DNA of 64,000 nt from Chitinophaga agri (GTDB lineage Bacteria > Bacteroidota > Bacteroidia > Chitinophagales > Chitinophagaceae), in contig NZ_CP048113.1 of NCBI RefSeq assembly GCF_010093065.1, positions 4,402,001 through 4,466,000 on the forward strand, given 5' to 3'. A program made the position numbers and the translations under genes. The notes under the pieces were generated by a model. The model ran no database searches. It saw only the letters and a program-made list of their open reading frames with translations, and had not been told where the DNA came from. Positions 1 through 7,061 of the stretch are shown in pieces; the first letter of the stretch is position 1; each line of letters starts with the position of its first letter.

Positions 1-445
1 TGACTGTACGCGGATGTTCCTCTTCGTTGATCTCTTCCATCCGTTCATTCTTTTCCAGGCTTGCTGCTTCCAGCAAACGGCTGTAAGCGGCAGGCGCCTG
101 TGCAGGGCGTAACCACCAGATAGCGGCACCGGCAGTGATACATAATAATGCAGCGGCCCAGTACCAGTAGCTGTACCGGCGTATTTTTACCGGTGTACTG
201 TCATGCTGCTCCATGTGCATATGGATATCTTCCCACAATGCCTGTTCTTCTGTTGCGCTGAGCTGAAAAGCCGGTAGCTGTGCCGCTGCCAAGATAATGG
301 CTTTAGCCTGCTCCATAGCCTCCCGCTGTGTGGGATATTCGGCGAAAATAGCTGACCAGTGCGCACTGTCTTTACCTTCTTTTACCCATGCCACAAAAGA
401 GTCGTCGCAGACAAAATCTGCTGTATCGTATACTGAATAATCCAT
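1..445 (-). CDS. FecR family anti-sigma factor, N-terminal part (truncated by window edge)
   Basis: About 148 codons are visible, starting at the ATG complementary to 443-445 and running off the left edge. The N-terminus (MDYSVYDTADFVCDDSFVAWV) is the short cytoplasmic domain typical of Bacteroidota FecR proteins, which holds the partner ECF sigma factor. A hydrophobic segment near codons 87-105 (about 130-190 in the window) is the single membrane span; the periplasmic FecR domain lies outside the window. It sits 91 nt downstream of the ECF sigma gene on the same strand, the usual order for such pairs. In these systems a TonB-dependent receptor normally signals through FecR; none is seen next to it here, so its receptor would be to the left or elsewhere. 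Confidence 0.8.
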   Translation of the reverse strand, partial: MDYSVYDTADFVCDDSFVAWVKEGKDSAHWSAIFAEYPTQREAMEQAKAIILAAAQLPAFQLSATEEQALWEDIHMHMEQHDSTPVKIRRYSYWYWAAALLCITAGAAIWWLRPAQAPAAYSRLLEAASLEKNERMEEINEEEHPRTV

Positions 446-536
446 AGCATTATGTGCCTTCCGACAGTAGTTATGATCATAAAGGCAGGGATGGGGCGTT
501 TTAACTCACCTGCAGGGAAAAAAATTTTGGCAGCGT

Positions 537-1085
537 TTATTTCCAGTTCTCACGCATTTTGAGAACGGCCCGTTGCACGAGGTTACGCACGGATTGCTCA
601 TTGATCTGCAGGATACCTGCTATTTCATCCCAGCTGAAATTATCATAGAAACGCAGTCGGATCACTTCCTGCTGGCGTTCCGGCAAGCGGGACAGGAGGT
701 ACTGCAATTTTTGCGTCAGTAACAGGTATTCTTCTGTTCGTATTGTAAGCTCTTCTATTGATTCTGTTTGTAAAGATGTCGTAGTAGCTATCGTTTTGAT
801 ATCGGCCAACCGGTAAAGACGACGGCGTAAGGACCGGAAGAGGTAGTATTTAATGGAGGTTGTATCGGAGAGGTTGCTGCGGGTGCGCCAGAGGTCTGCG
901 AAGAGATCCTGCATGGCATCTTTGACAAGTGCGGCATCCGGTACAAGGTGGTAGCCATAGTTATACAAGGCGCCTGCATGACGCCGGTACATTTCACTGA
1001 AAGCCTGTACATTCCCTTGTTTAAAAGCAGTCCATAGCTCGTGGTCTGCTATGGCCGTCTGGTTGATATTTTCGGACCCCGCCAA
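537..1085 (-). CDS. RNA polymerase ECF-type sigma-70 factor
   Basis: A 182-residue protein with sigma region 2 around residues 25-90 (FSEMYRRHAGALYNYGYHLV, then the DAMQDLFADLWR helix) and sigma region 4 around residues 125-178 (LPERQQEVIRLRFYDNFSWDEIAGIL, a helix-turn-helix). Length and sequence fit the Bacteroidota group of ECF factors that work with FecR and SusC-like receptors. The FecR-type gene follows on the same strand. Upstream are several hairpins ending in T-runs on the same strand, so transcription reading in from upstream is probably attenuated. Regulon unknown. Confidence 0.9.
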   Translation of the reverse strand: MAGSENINQTAIADHELWTAFKQGNVQAFSEMYRRHAGALYNYGYHLVPDAALVKDAMQDLFADLWRTRSNLSDTTSIKYYLFRSLRRRLYRLADIKTIATTTSLQTESIEELTIRTEEYLLLTQKLQYLLSRLPERQQEVIRLRFYDNFSWDEIAGILQINEQSVRNLVQRAVLKMRENWK

Positions 1086-1150
1086 TTTACCTCGTTTAAA
1101 GCAATGCCTTTAAAGTACAAGCTATAAAAATAAAATTAAACGGTATAGAA

Positions 1151-1180
1151 AATAAAAGGGGCCTGATGAAAATCAGGCCC
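1151..1180 (-). terminator. Rho-independent terminator-like hairpin
   Basis: Perfect 8-bp stem GGGCCTGA (1159-1166) with TCAGGCCC (1173-1180) and a 6-nt loop. On the minus strand it is followed by a T-rich tract. It lies upstream of the sigma gene, so it ends a short upstream transcript rather than that gene. Confidence 0.6.
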
Positions 1181-1219
1181 TCCCCAAATTAACCATTAAA
1201 AAAACTCATTTGAATTTTG
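1151..1219 (-). ncRNA. Putative short terminator-ended RNA (unit C)
   Basis: On the minus strand a promoter-like TATTTTTG (1226-1233) precedes a roughly 65-nt stretch ending in the hairpin at 1159-1180. The stretch contains GGTTAATTTGG just before the hairpin, resembling GGTTAAATGG in the neighbouring unit at 1316-1395. No coding potential is apparent. Expression is inferred, not seen. TATTTTTG also directly follows a GGCGGAA/TTCCGCC hairpin (1234-1250), so it could instead be the tail of another terminator. Confidence 0.25.
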
Positions 1220-1315
1220 CTGTATCAAAAATAGGCGGAATCTTTCCGCCATCTGTTAATCGTAAGTTAATGATTTCAAATTCTTTCGGAAGGGATCATG
1301 GTAAGGGGGAGGTGC

Positions 1316-1348
1316 AAAAAAAAGGCCCCCGCAAGAAATTGCAGGGGC
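1316..1348 (-). terminator. Rho-independent terminator
   Basis: A 10-bp stem with one mismatch (GCCCCCGCAA at 1325-1334 with TTGCAGGGGC at 1339-1348) followed on the minus strand by eight T residues (1316-1323). Strong intrinsic terminator geometry, with no protein gene directly upstream of it. Confidence 0.75.
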
Positions 1349-1395
1349 TTACCATTTAACCTATATTCTGTACTGTAGCATCAAATTCTTAAACA
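1316..1395 (-). ncRNA. Putative short terminator-ended RNA (unit B)
   Basis: A minus-strand segment of about 80 nt ending in a strong terminator. It starts after an AGAATTTG element and contains TTTGATGCTACAG and GGTTAAATGG, both echoed in the unit at 1151-1226 (TTTGATACAG, GGTTAATTTGG). This suggests tandem duplication of a small transcribed element upstream of the ECF sigma gene. No Rfam family is recognised from memory. Confidence 0.3.
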
Positions 1396-1555
1396 TTTTT
1401 CAGGGGTTATTACATTTTAGACTTGTCATTCATCACTCACATCAACCGCTAAAGTGTCTCCCTCAAATATTTGCTGTATCTAAGACTGACTATTATAACC
1501 GAAGTTTAACCGGCACCGGAAATTTTTTTCAATTTTATTCTAACTTGCTTTTAAT

Positions 1556-2509
1556 ATGAACAGGATAGACCGTCTTTCCGCCATTCTCATTCAGTTACAG
1601 GGCAAGAAAATAGTGAAGGCAGCCGAGATCTCGGAGCGCTTTAACATCAGCCTGCGTACAGTATACAGGGACGTGAGGGCCCTGCAGGAAGCGGGTGTGC
1701 CGATTGGAGCGGAAGCCGGCACCGGTTATTACCTGGTGGAAGGATACCATCTGCCACCTGTCATGTTCAGCCGGGAAGAGGCGGCCGCCCTGCTCACCGG
1801 TGAAAAACTGATGGCCAACCTGAGTGATCATTCCAACAGGAAAGAATTCAGTAATGCCATGCAGAAGATCAAAGCCGTGCTGCGGGGCAGTGAGAAGGAT
1901 TTCCTGGAATCACTGGAGGATAATATTGCGGTTGTCAGTCGCCGCCCACCGGTAGGAGAGGAGTTCCCCAACCGGTTCCTTTCTGATATTCAATATGCAC
2001 TGGGTAAGCAGCAGATGCTGCAACTGGACTACTTTGCCATGCACAGTGAGACACTGACCAAGCGGGAGGTGGAACCCATTGGTATCATATATACGAGTGG
2101 CAACTGGCACCTGATAGCCTGGTGCCGTTTACGTCATGGTTACCGGGATTTCCGGATGGATCGTATTAAAAATGTGTCAGTATCGGCTGACAGCTATGAT
2201 AAAACCCGCCATATTACGCTGAAAGAGTATATGGACCGTTATGGAGAGTATGAGGCCCAGGCCCATATGGTAAAGCTCCGGTTTCCGAGGGCCTTTGCCC
2301 GTCGTATCGGGGATCAGAAGTTTTATTATGGTCTTGTAGAAGAGCAGGCAGTAGGTGAATGTATAGAAATGACCTTCCTGGCGCCCTGCCTGGAGTGGTT
2401 TGGCCGCTGGTTGCTGGTATGGGGATCTGTACCCGAGATTATCTCTCCCGCCGAGCTGGCGGATAAAATGAAGGAACTCGCCCTGGAAATAAAACAACAT
2501 TATTTGTAA
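1556..2509 (+). CDS. YafY/PafC-type WYL-domain transcriptional regulator
   Basis: A 317-residue protein. Residues 1-60 form an HTH_11 winged helix (AAEISERFNISLRTVYRDVRALQEAGVPI). Residues about 140-225 carry a WYL ligand-sensing domain (LDYFAMHSETLTKREVEPIGIIYTSGNWHLIAWCRLR) and the remainder is the WCX extension. WYL proteins usually repress or activate adjacent genes in response to a ligand or nucleic-acid fragment. The next gene on the same strand encodes a GyrI-like small-molecule-binding protein, a common partner in Bacteroidota, so local regulation is plausible. Specific target unknown. Confidence 0.9.
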   Translation: MNRIDRLSAILIQLQGKKIVKAAEISERFNISLRTVYRDVRALQEAGVPIGAEAGTGYYLVEGYHLPPVMFSREEAAALLTGEKLMANLSDHSNRKEFSNAMQKIKAVLRGSEKDFLESLEDNIAVVSRRPPVGEEFPNRFLSDIQYALGKQQMLQLDYFAMHSETLTKREVEPIGIIYTSGNWHLIAWCRLRHGYRDFRMDRIKNVSVSADSYDKTRHITLKEYMDRYGEYEAQAHMVKLRFPRAFARRIGDQKFYYGLVEEQAVGECIEMTFLAPCLEWFGRWLLVWGSVPEIISPAELADKMKELALEIKQHYL

Positions 2510-2715
2510 TCCCTGCTGACATAAGGCTGTCACTTCCCCTTTTTTACTTTGTATCAGTAACGATAAATCCTTACTGAATGAAACTACATCTGTGGTGTCA
2601 CTGGCTATTGCTGGTCATTGGCCTGGTGCACCAGTTCCTGGTATATGAACAACCCTGCGTTATTACGCACAGGCGCACACGTATTTCTTACCCATGCAAT
2701 ACTAAACTAGCTGTT

Positions 2716-3315
2716 ATGTTAAAAACTGATCTTACGAAAGTACACAAGGAGCTGTATACAGCGAAATCACAACCGGCACTGATATTCGTTCCGGCTGGAC
2801 ATTATGTGGCGATCACAGGTAAGGGCGATCCCGACGGACCCGTATTTGCAGAGAGCACACAAGCGTTATATACTGCTGCCTATAGCGTTAAGAATGCCTA
2901 TAAACAGGCCGGGCAGGACTTTACAGTCAGCAAGCTGGAAGGTACCTGGTGGGTGGAACAGGAAGGTTATCCTCGGGATGCGCCCAGGGAGGAATGGCAC
3001 TGGCAGTTGCTGATCCGTATGCCCGATTATGTGACCAGCACCATTGTACAGCATGCGCTGAAAACAGCTTTTCAGAAAAAGCAGCTACCCCTGTTACAGA
3101 AAGTATCGCTGGTAACGCTGGCGGAAGGCAGAAGTGTACAGATATTGCACACAGGCCCTTATTCGGAGGAACCTGCGACACTGAAAGTGATGGAACACTT
3201 CATAAAGGAGGAAGGACTGGTATACAACGGCCGGCATCACGAGATCTATCTATCAGATCCGCGTAAGACAGCGCCTGCGAAAATGAAAACCATTTTACGG
3301 CAACCAGTAAAGTGA
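2716..3315 (+). CDS. GyrI-like small-molecule-binding domain protein
   Basis: A 199-residue protein beginning MLKTDLTKVHKELYTAK. The GyrI-like/SOUL-type fold is indicated by LIFVPAGHYVAITGKGDPDGP and, in the C-terminal half, RSVQILHTGPYSEEPATLKVMEHF with YNGRHHEIYLSDPRKT near the end. These domains bind amphipathic small molecules. An in-frame ATG at 2578 would add 46 residues with no resemblance to the family and possibly lying in the leader, so 2716 is preferred. A promoter-like TTACTTTG lies near 2544. The gene follows the WYL regulator by about 200 nt and is convergent with rnc, whose stop is 13 nt away. Confidence 0.8.
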   Translation: MLKTDLTKVHKELYTAKSQPALIFVPAGHYVAITGKGDPDGPVFAESTQALYTAAYSVKNAYKQAGQDFTVSKLEGTWWVEQEGYPRDAPREEWHWQLLIRMPDYVTSTIVQHALKTAFQKKQLPLLQKVSLVTLAEGRSVQILHTGPYSEEPATLKVMEHFIKEEGLVYNGRHHEIYLSDPRKTAPAKMKTILRQPVK

Positions 3316-3327
3316 AATAAGAAGGAA

Positions 3328-4089
3328 TTATTTTTCGCCGAGCCCCAGCAGTTCGATGGCCTGCTGTGCAGCTATCTGGCTGGCGTCTTTTTTATTGAAA
3401 GCTTTGCCGCTGCAGATCAGTTCACCATCTACGACAGCACCGACGGTGAATATGCGACGGCCGTTATCCATTTGTTCTTCCAGCAGGTCAAACTCCAGGA
3501 CTTTGCCATGCTTATTTGCCCAGCCGTATAGCTTGTTCTTGTGGTTCATTTCTACATTTTCCAGTTGCTCCAGGTCAATGTAGGGAACGAGCAGCCGTTG
3601 ATGCACGAACTGTTTGGTCCTGTTATATCCTTTGTCAAGGTATACAGCACCCACAAGCGCTTCAAGTGTGTTACCGAAGATCTGGCTGATCTTCAGGAAG
3701 CTGTTGTATTTATCGTAGATAGTCAGTTTACGCAGCCCCATTTTGATAGCGATATCATTGAGCTGCTGACGGTTAACGATTTTAGACCGCATTTCGGTCA
3801 GGTAGCCTTCTGTTTTGTAAGGATACTTTTTAAAGAGGTAATCCCCTATAATAGCGCCAAGGATTGCGTCGCCAAGATATTCCAGGCGCTCATTGCTTTC
3901 GAGGAACTTCTCTTTGCTGGATCGATGGCTTAACGCCACTTCATACAACGAGAAGTTGCCCGGGGCAAATCCCAGCAAATTATAAAGGTCCTTGTAGAGG
4001 CTCCTTTTTTTCGGAACGAATCGATATAAAAATCCTGGCAGTAATTTCACACAATCAAGCAACAAATTTTTTGAAAATAACGGAAGCAT
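3328..4089 (-). CDS. rnc: Ribonuclease III
   Basis: A 253-residue double-strand-specific endoribonuclease for rRNA processing and RNA turnover. The family signature NERLEYLGDAIL lies near residues 66-77, with further acidic metal ligands (NTLEALVGAVYLDKGY near 140-155). A double-stranded-RNA-binding domain occupies about residues 180-250 (NKLYGWANKHGKVLEFDLLEE to KKDASQIAAQQAIELL). The ATG start lies inside the 3' end of fabF, giving a 35-nt overlap and so translational coupling; the first residues (MLPLFSKNLLLDCVKLL) are hydrophobic and not part of the core fold. Last gene of acpP-fabF-rnc. Confidence 0.95.
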   Translation of the reverse strand: MLPLFSKNLLLDCVKLLPGFLYRFVPKKRSLYKDLYNLLGFAPGNFSLYEVALSHRSSKEKFLESNERLEYLGDAILGAIIGDYLFKKYPYKTEGYLTEMRSKIVNRQQLNDIAIKMGLRKLTIYDKYNSFLKISQIFGNTLEALVGAVYLDKGYNRTKQFVHQRLLVPYIDLEQLENVEMNHKNKLYGWANKHGKVLEFDLLEEQMDNGRRIFTVGAVVDGELICSGKAFNKKDASQIAAQQAIELLGLGEK

Positions 4090-5308
4090 TATGTCCTCCG
4101 AAACCGAAGGTATTACTTAATGCAGCGTTGATTTCTCTATGTTGTGCGACGTTAAAGGTAAAATTTAATTTGGGATCCAAGTCTGGATCTTTCGTGAAAT
4201 GATTAATGGTGGGAGGTACAATACCATGTATTACAGACATAATAGCAGCGATGGCCTCGATTGCGCCCGCAGCACCTAAAAGGTGTCCGGTCATGGATTT
4301 CGTGGAACTGATGTTTAGATTATAAGCATGTTCCGCGAAAACCTGCTGTATAGCTTTTACTTCCGCAATATCACCGAGGGGTGTGGAAGTTCCGTGCACA
4401 TTAATATAATCAATATCATGGGGCTGCAGTCCCGCATCTGCTAAAGCCAACCGCATTACGTTCATAGCGCCCAGTCCTTCCGGATGAGGTGCAGTAAGGT
4501 GATAGGCATCGGCAGTTGCGCCGCCTCCGGCCAATTCAGCGTAAATTTTGGCTCCTCTTGCCGTCGCATGTTCATAGGATTCTAACACCAGCCCTCCTGC
4601 GCCTTCCCCCATAACAAAGCCATCTCTGTTTAAATCAAAGGGGCGGGAAGCAGTTGCCGGGTCATCATTTCGTTCAGACAGGGCCTTCATCGCATTAAAC
4701 CCACCTATACAGGCTTCGTTAATAACGTTTTCTGAACCACCGGTGATCATCACGTCCGCTTTACCATACTGAATGTAGTGCATCGCTTCAATGATCGCAT
4801 TGGTAGCGGAAGCACAGGCAGATACTACGGAGAAGTTAGGACCACGGAAACCGTGACGGATGGAGATATGGCCTGCGGCAATATCAAGGATTAACCGGGG
4901 AATCAGGAAGGGGCTGAAACGGGGAGTTCCATCACCCTGACCAAATTCTTTCATTTCCTGGCAGAAATTGATCATTCCACCAATGCCAGAAGCCCAGATC
5001 ACCCCAACTCTGTCCACATTGACAGTATTGCGGTCAATCCCGGCGTCCTGTACTGCCTGGTCAGCAGCAATTACGGCTGTTTGTGTAAAAGGATCCATCT
5101 TGCGTGCATCCTTCTTGTCCAGGTAATTGGTAGCGTCAAAGTTCTTCAGTTCGCAAGCAAAACGGGTCTTGAACTTGGCAGCATCAAAATGTGTAATAGG
5201 GCCGGCACCGGATACACCGTCCGTCAATCCCTTCCAGAAATCGGATACGGAATTGCCGAGCGGTGTAAGTGCGCCTAAACCTGTAACGACTACTCGTCTT
5301 GGTTGCAT
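4055..5308 (-). CDS. fabF: Beta-ketoacyl-[acyl-carrier-protein] synthase II
   Basis: A 417-residue condensing enzyme that elongates acyl-ACP with malonyl-ACP in the cytoplasm. The catalytic Cys is in SVVSACASATNAI (about residue 165), and the two histidines are in NVHGTSTPLGD and SMTGHLLGAAGAIEA. Full length for FabF, starting MQPRRVVVTGLGALTPLG. It follows acpP by 24 nt and overlaps rnc by 35 nt, so the three genes form one operon. Confidence 0.97.
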   Translation of the reverse strand: MQPRRVVVTGLGALTPLGNSVSDFWKGLTDGVSGAGPITHFDAAKFKTRFACELKNFDATNYLDKKDARKMDPFTQTAVIAADQAVQDAGIDRNTVNVDRVGVIWASGIGGMINFCQEMKEFGQGDGTPRFSPFLIPRLILDIAAGHISIRHGFRGPNFSVVSACASATNAIIEAMHYIQYGKADVMITGGSENVINEACIGGFNAMKALSERNDDPATASRPFDLNRDGFVMGEGAGGLVLESYEHATARGAKIYAELAGGGATADAYHLTAPHPEGLGAMNVMRLALADAGLQPHDIDYINVHGTSTPLGDIAEVKAIQQVFAEHAYNLNISSTKSMTGHLLGAAGAIEAIAAIMSVIHGIVPPTINHFTKDPDLDPKLNFTFNVAQHREINAALSNTFGFGGHNASVIFKKFVA

Positions 5309-5332
5309 TAAAACAAATCTGATTAAGTAGGA

Positions 5333-5569
5333 TTATTTCACATGTTCTTCCAGGTAAGCAACTGCCTGGCCAACAGTAGTAATAGTTTCAGCTTGTTCGT
5401 CAGGAATGGAGATGTTGAATTCTTTTTCGAATTCCATGATCAGTTCTACCGTATCCAAAGAGTCAGCGCCCAGGTCGTTGGTGAAGCTAGCTTCAGGAGT
5501 TACCTCAGCTTCGTCAACGCCCAATTTGTCAATGATGATCTTTTTAACTCTTGATGCAATGTCTGACAT
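5333..5569 (-). CDS. acpP: Acyl carrier protein
   Basis: A 78-residue acidic protein ([20 protein letters not shown]...) with the phosphopantetheine attachment serine in the [11 protein letters not shown] motif. It carries growing acyl chains for FabF, encoded next. A longer frame starting at 5605 would add 12 residues from the leader and cross the promoter-like element, so the ATG at 5567-5569 is chosen. First gene of the acpP-fabF-rnc operon. Confidence 0.97.
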   Translation of the reverse strand: MSDIASRVKKIIIDKLGVDEAEVTPEASFTNDLGADSLDTVELIMEFEKEFNISIPDEQAETITTVGQAVAYLEEHVK

Positions 5570-5602
5570 AATTTTAAGTGTTTTTGGTTTAAAACTTGAG
5601 TG

Positions 5603-5632
5603 CAAAAATATAATTTTTCTTGAATTGACAAG
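5603..5632 (-). promoter_or_regulatory. Likely promoter of acpP-fabF-rnc
   Basis: On the minus strand TATTTTTG (5603-5610) matches the Bacteroidota -7 consensus TAnnTTTG. A CTTG at 5629-5632 sits at about the right distance (18 nt) for the -33 TTG element. It lies 34 nt upstream of the acpP start. The rest of the 5570-5947 gap between the divergent operons shows no gene. Confidence 0.5.
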
Positions 5633-5901
5633 AAAGCATGCAAATTTTAGGGGTCAGACTTTAGTTGTATACGCCTGAAACCCTGTACTACAAAGGATTT
5701 CCCCACCGATTATTAATAACGGAAATTACTATTACCCCGTCTAAAAGACACTTCCGGGGGCTTATCCACACCTATATATATGAAGCTGGTATCCAAATAT
5801 AGCTCCTTGCCACTCAACAGCCTAATCAGCCACCTATATACCCCTACAACACAATTAACTTTAATTAACACTGCGACCATCGAAGCAGCAATCCCATTTA
5901 T

Positions 5902-5909
5902 TAAATTTG
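5902..5909 (+). promoter_or_regulatory. Promoter -7 element candidate for the RND efflux operon
   Basis: TAAATTTG matches TAnnTTTG and lies 39 nt before the adaptor start codon. A good -33 element is not obvious, so this is a partial match only. Confidence 0.4.
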
Positions 5910-5947
5910 CCCGGATTATCCCTTCTATATTAAACTAATACAAGCTC

Positions 5948-7036
5948 ATGGCCGGCAATAAGAAGATCCTGACAACGGTTTTGTTCGTGGTAGTGGCAGC
6001 TGTCATTATCCTTTTTATTATTAACCGCGTAAAAGCTCCGGGAAAGAAAGGTGAAAATGCACCCGAAAAGCCTGCTGCCAAAGGTGGCGGTGGTCCAAAA
6101 AACCTCCTGGTAGATGCATATGTGGTGAAAACTACCTCTCTGGATGAAACCATTGAAGCGAGCGGTACCCTGCAAAGTAATGAAGAGGTACAGGTACAGG
6201 CCGAAATCACCGGCCGTATCACAGGACTCTTTTTCAAAGAAGGTACCCAGGTAGCCAAAGGCGCCCTGCTGGTAAAAATTTATGACGAAGACCTGAAAGC
6301 CCAGCTGCAAAAACTTGAACTGCAGAGGGAACTGGCTAAAACCACCCTCGAAAGACAGGAAAACCTGCTTAAGATCAATGGTATCAGCCGCCAGGATGTA
6401 GACGTTACCCGTAACCAGGTAAGCGCATACGGTGCTGATATTGAATATACCCGTACGCAGCTGCAGAAAACTGAACTCCGCGCTCCCTTCTCCGGGCGCC
6501 TCGGTCTCAGGAACGTCAGCCTGGGTGCTGTCGTGTCTCCTACTACGATTATCACTACCCTCCAGCAGATAGATCCGCTGAAAGTGGACTTCTCCGTGCC
6601 TGAAAAGTACCGCACTGCCATCAGTCAGGGCGATGTGGTCGATTTCAAAGTAGCCGGCGATCAGCAAACGTATAAGGGTAATATCTATGCCATTGATCCG
6701 AAAATTGATCTCTCCACCCGTACGATCAAGATCAGGGCTATCGTACCTAACGCAGGTAAACTGCTTCCAGGTGCCTTCGCCCGTGTACTGATCTCTCTGA
6801 AAAATATGCCCGACGCTATCATGATCCCTACTCAGGCTGTTATACCTGGTACACGCGATAAAAAAGTAGCCATTGCTGACAGCGGAAAGGCGAAATTTGT
6901 AATTGTTGAAACAGGCATCCGTAACGCAGATAATGTACAGATCACCAGCGGTCTCAGCATAGGTGATACTGTTATTACCAGCGGTTTAATGCAGATCAAA
7001 CCAGGTGCTGTACTGAAGTACAATGGTATTAAATAA
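5948..7036 (+). CDS. RND efflux periplasmic adaptor (membrane fusion) subunit
   Basis: A 362-residue protein with an N-terminal membrane anchor (about residues 7-24, TTVLFVVVAAVIILFII) and no lipobox. A barrel-sandwich/lipoyl half (VQVQAEITGRITGLFFKEGT) is followed by a helical hairpin (about 108-160), the second lipoyl half (TELRAPFSGRLGLRNVSLG) and a beta-barrel domain (DPLKVDFSVPEKY). It bridges the inner-membrane pump and the outer-membrane channel encoded immediately downstream (gaps of 25 and 15 nt), so all three form one operon. Substrate cannot be told from sequence. Confidence 0.93.
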   Translation: MAGNKKILTTVLFVVVAAVIILFIINRVKAPGKKGENAPEKPAAKGGGGPKNLLVDAYVVKTTSLDETIEASGTLQSNEEVQVQAEITGRITGLFFKEGTQVAKGALLVKIYDEDLKAQLQKLELQRELAKTTLERQENLLKINGISRQDVDVTRNQVSAYGADIEYTRTQLQKTELRAPFSGRLGLRNVSLGAVVSPTTIITTLQQIDPLKVDFSVPEKYRTAISQGDVVDFKVAGDQQTYKGNIYAIDPKIDLSTRTIKIRAIVPNAGKLLPGAFARVLISLKNMPDAIMIPTQAVIPGTRDKKVAIADSGKAKFVIVETGIRNADNVQITSGLSIGDTVITSGLMQIKPGAVLKYNGIK

Positions 7037-7061
7037 GAACGGACAATTAAAGTTATAGATC

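Larger units (their letters stand above)
1215..1480. repeat. Direct repeat TTTGCTGTATC
   Basis: The 11-mer TTTGCTGTATC occurs at 1216-1226 and again at 1470-1480 in the same orientation, flanking the two hairpin units in the 470-nt gap between the sigma gene and the WYL regulator. The rest of the gap is AT-rich with no convincing gene. Confidence 0.5.

Noticed and set aside
2578..2715. N-terminal extension of the GyrI-like protein from an upstream ATG
   Set aside because: The 46 extra residues do not fit the family and probably belong to the leader; the start at 2716 gives the normal length.
3541..3933. 130-codon plus-strand frame opposite rnc
   Set aside because: It lies wholly antisense to a clear RNase III gene and has no family features.
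5930..6667. 245-codon minus-strand frame opposite the RND adaptor gene
   Set aside because: Complement of a well-supported adaptor gene; composition is that of a shadow frame.
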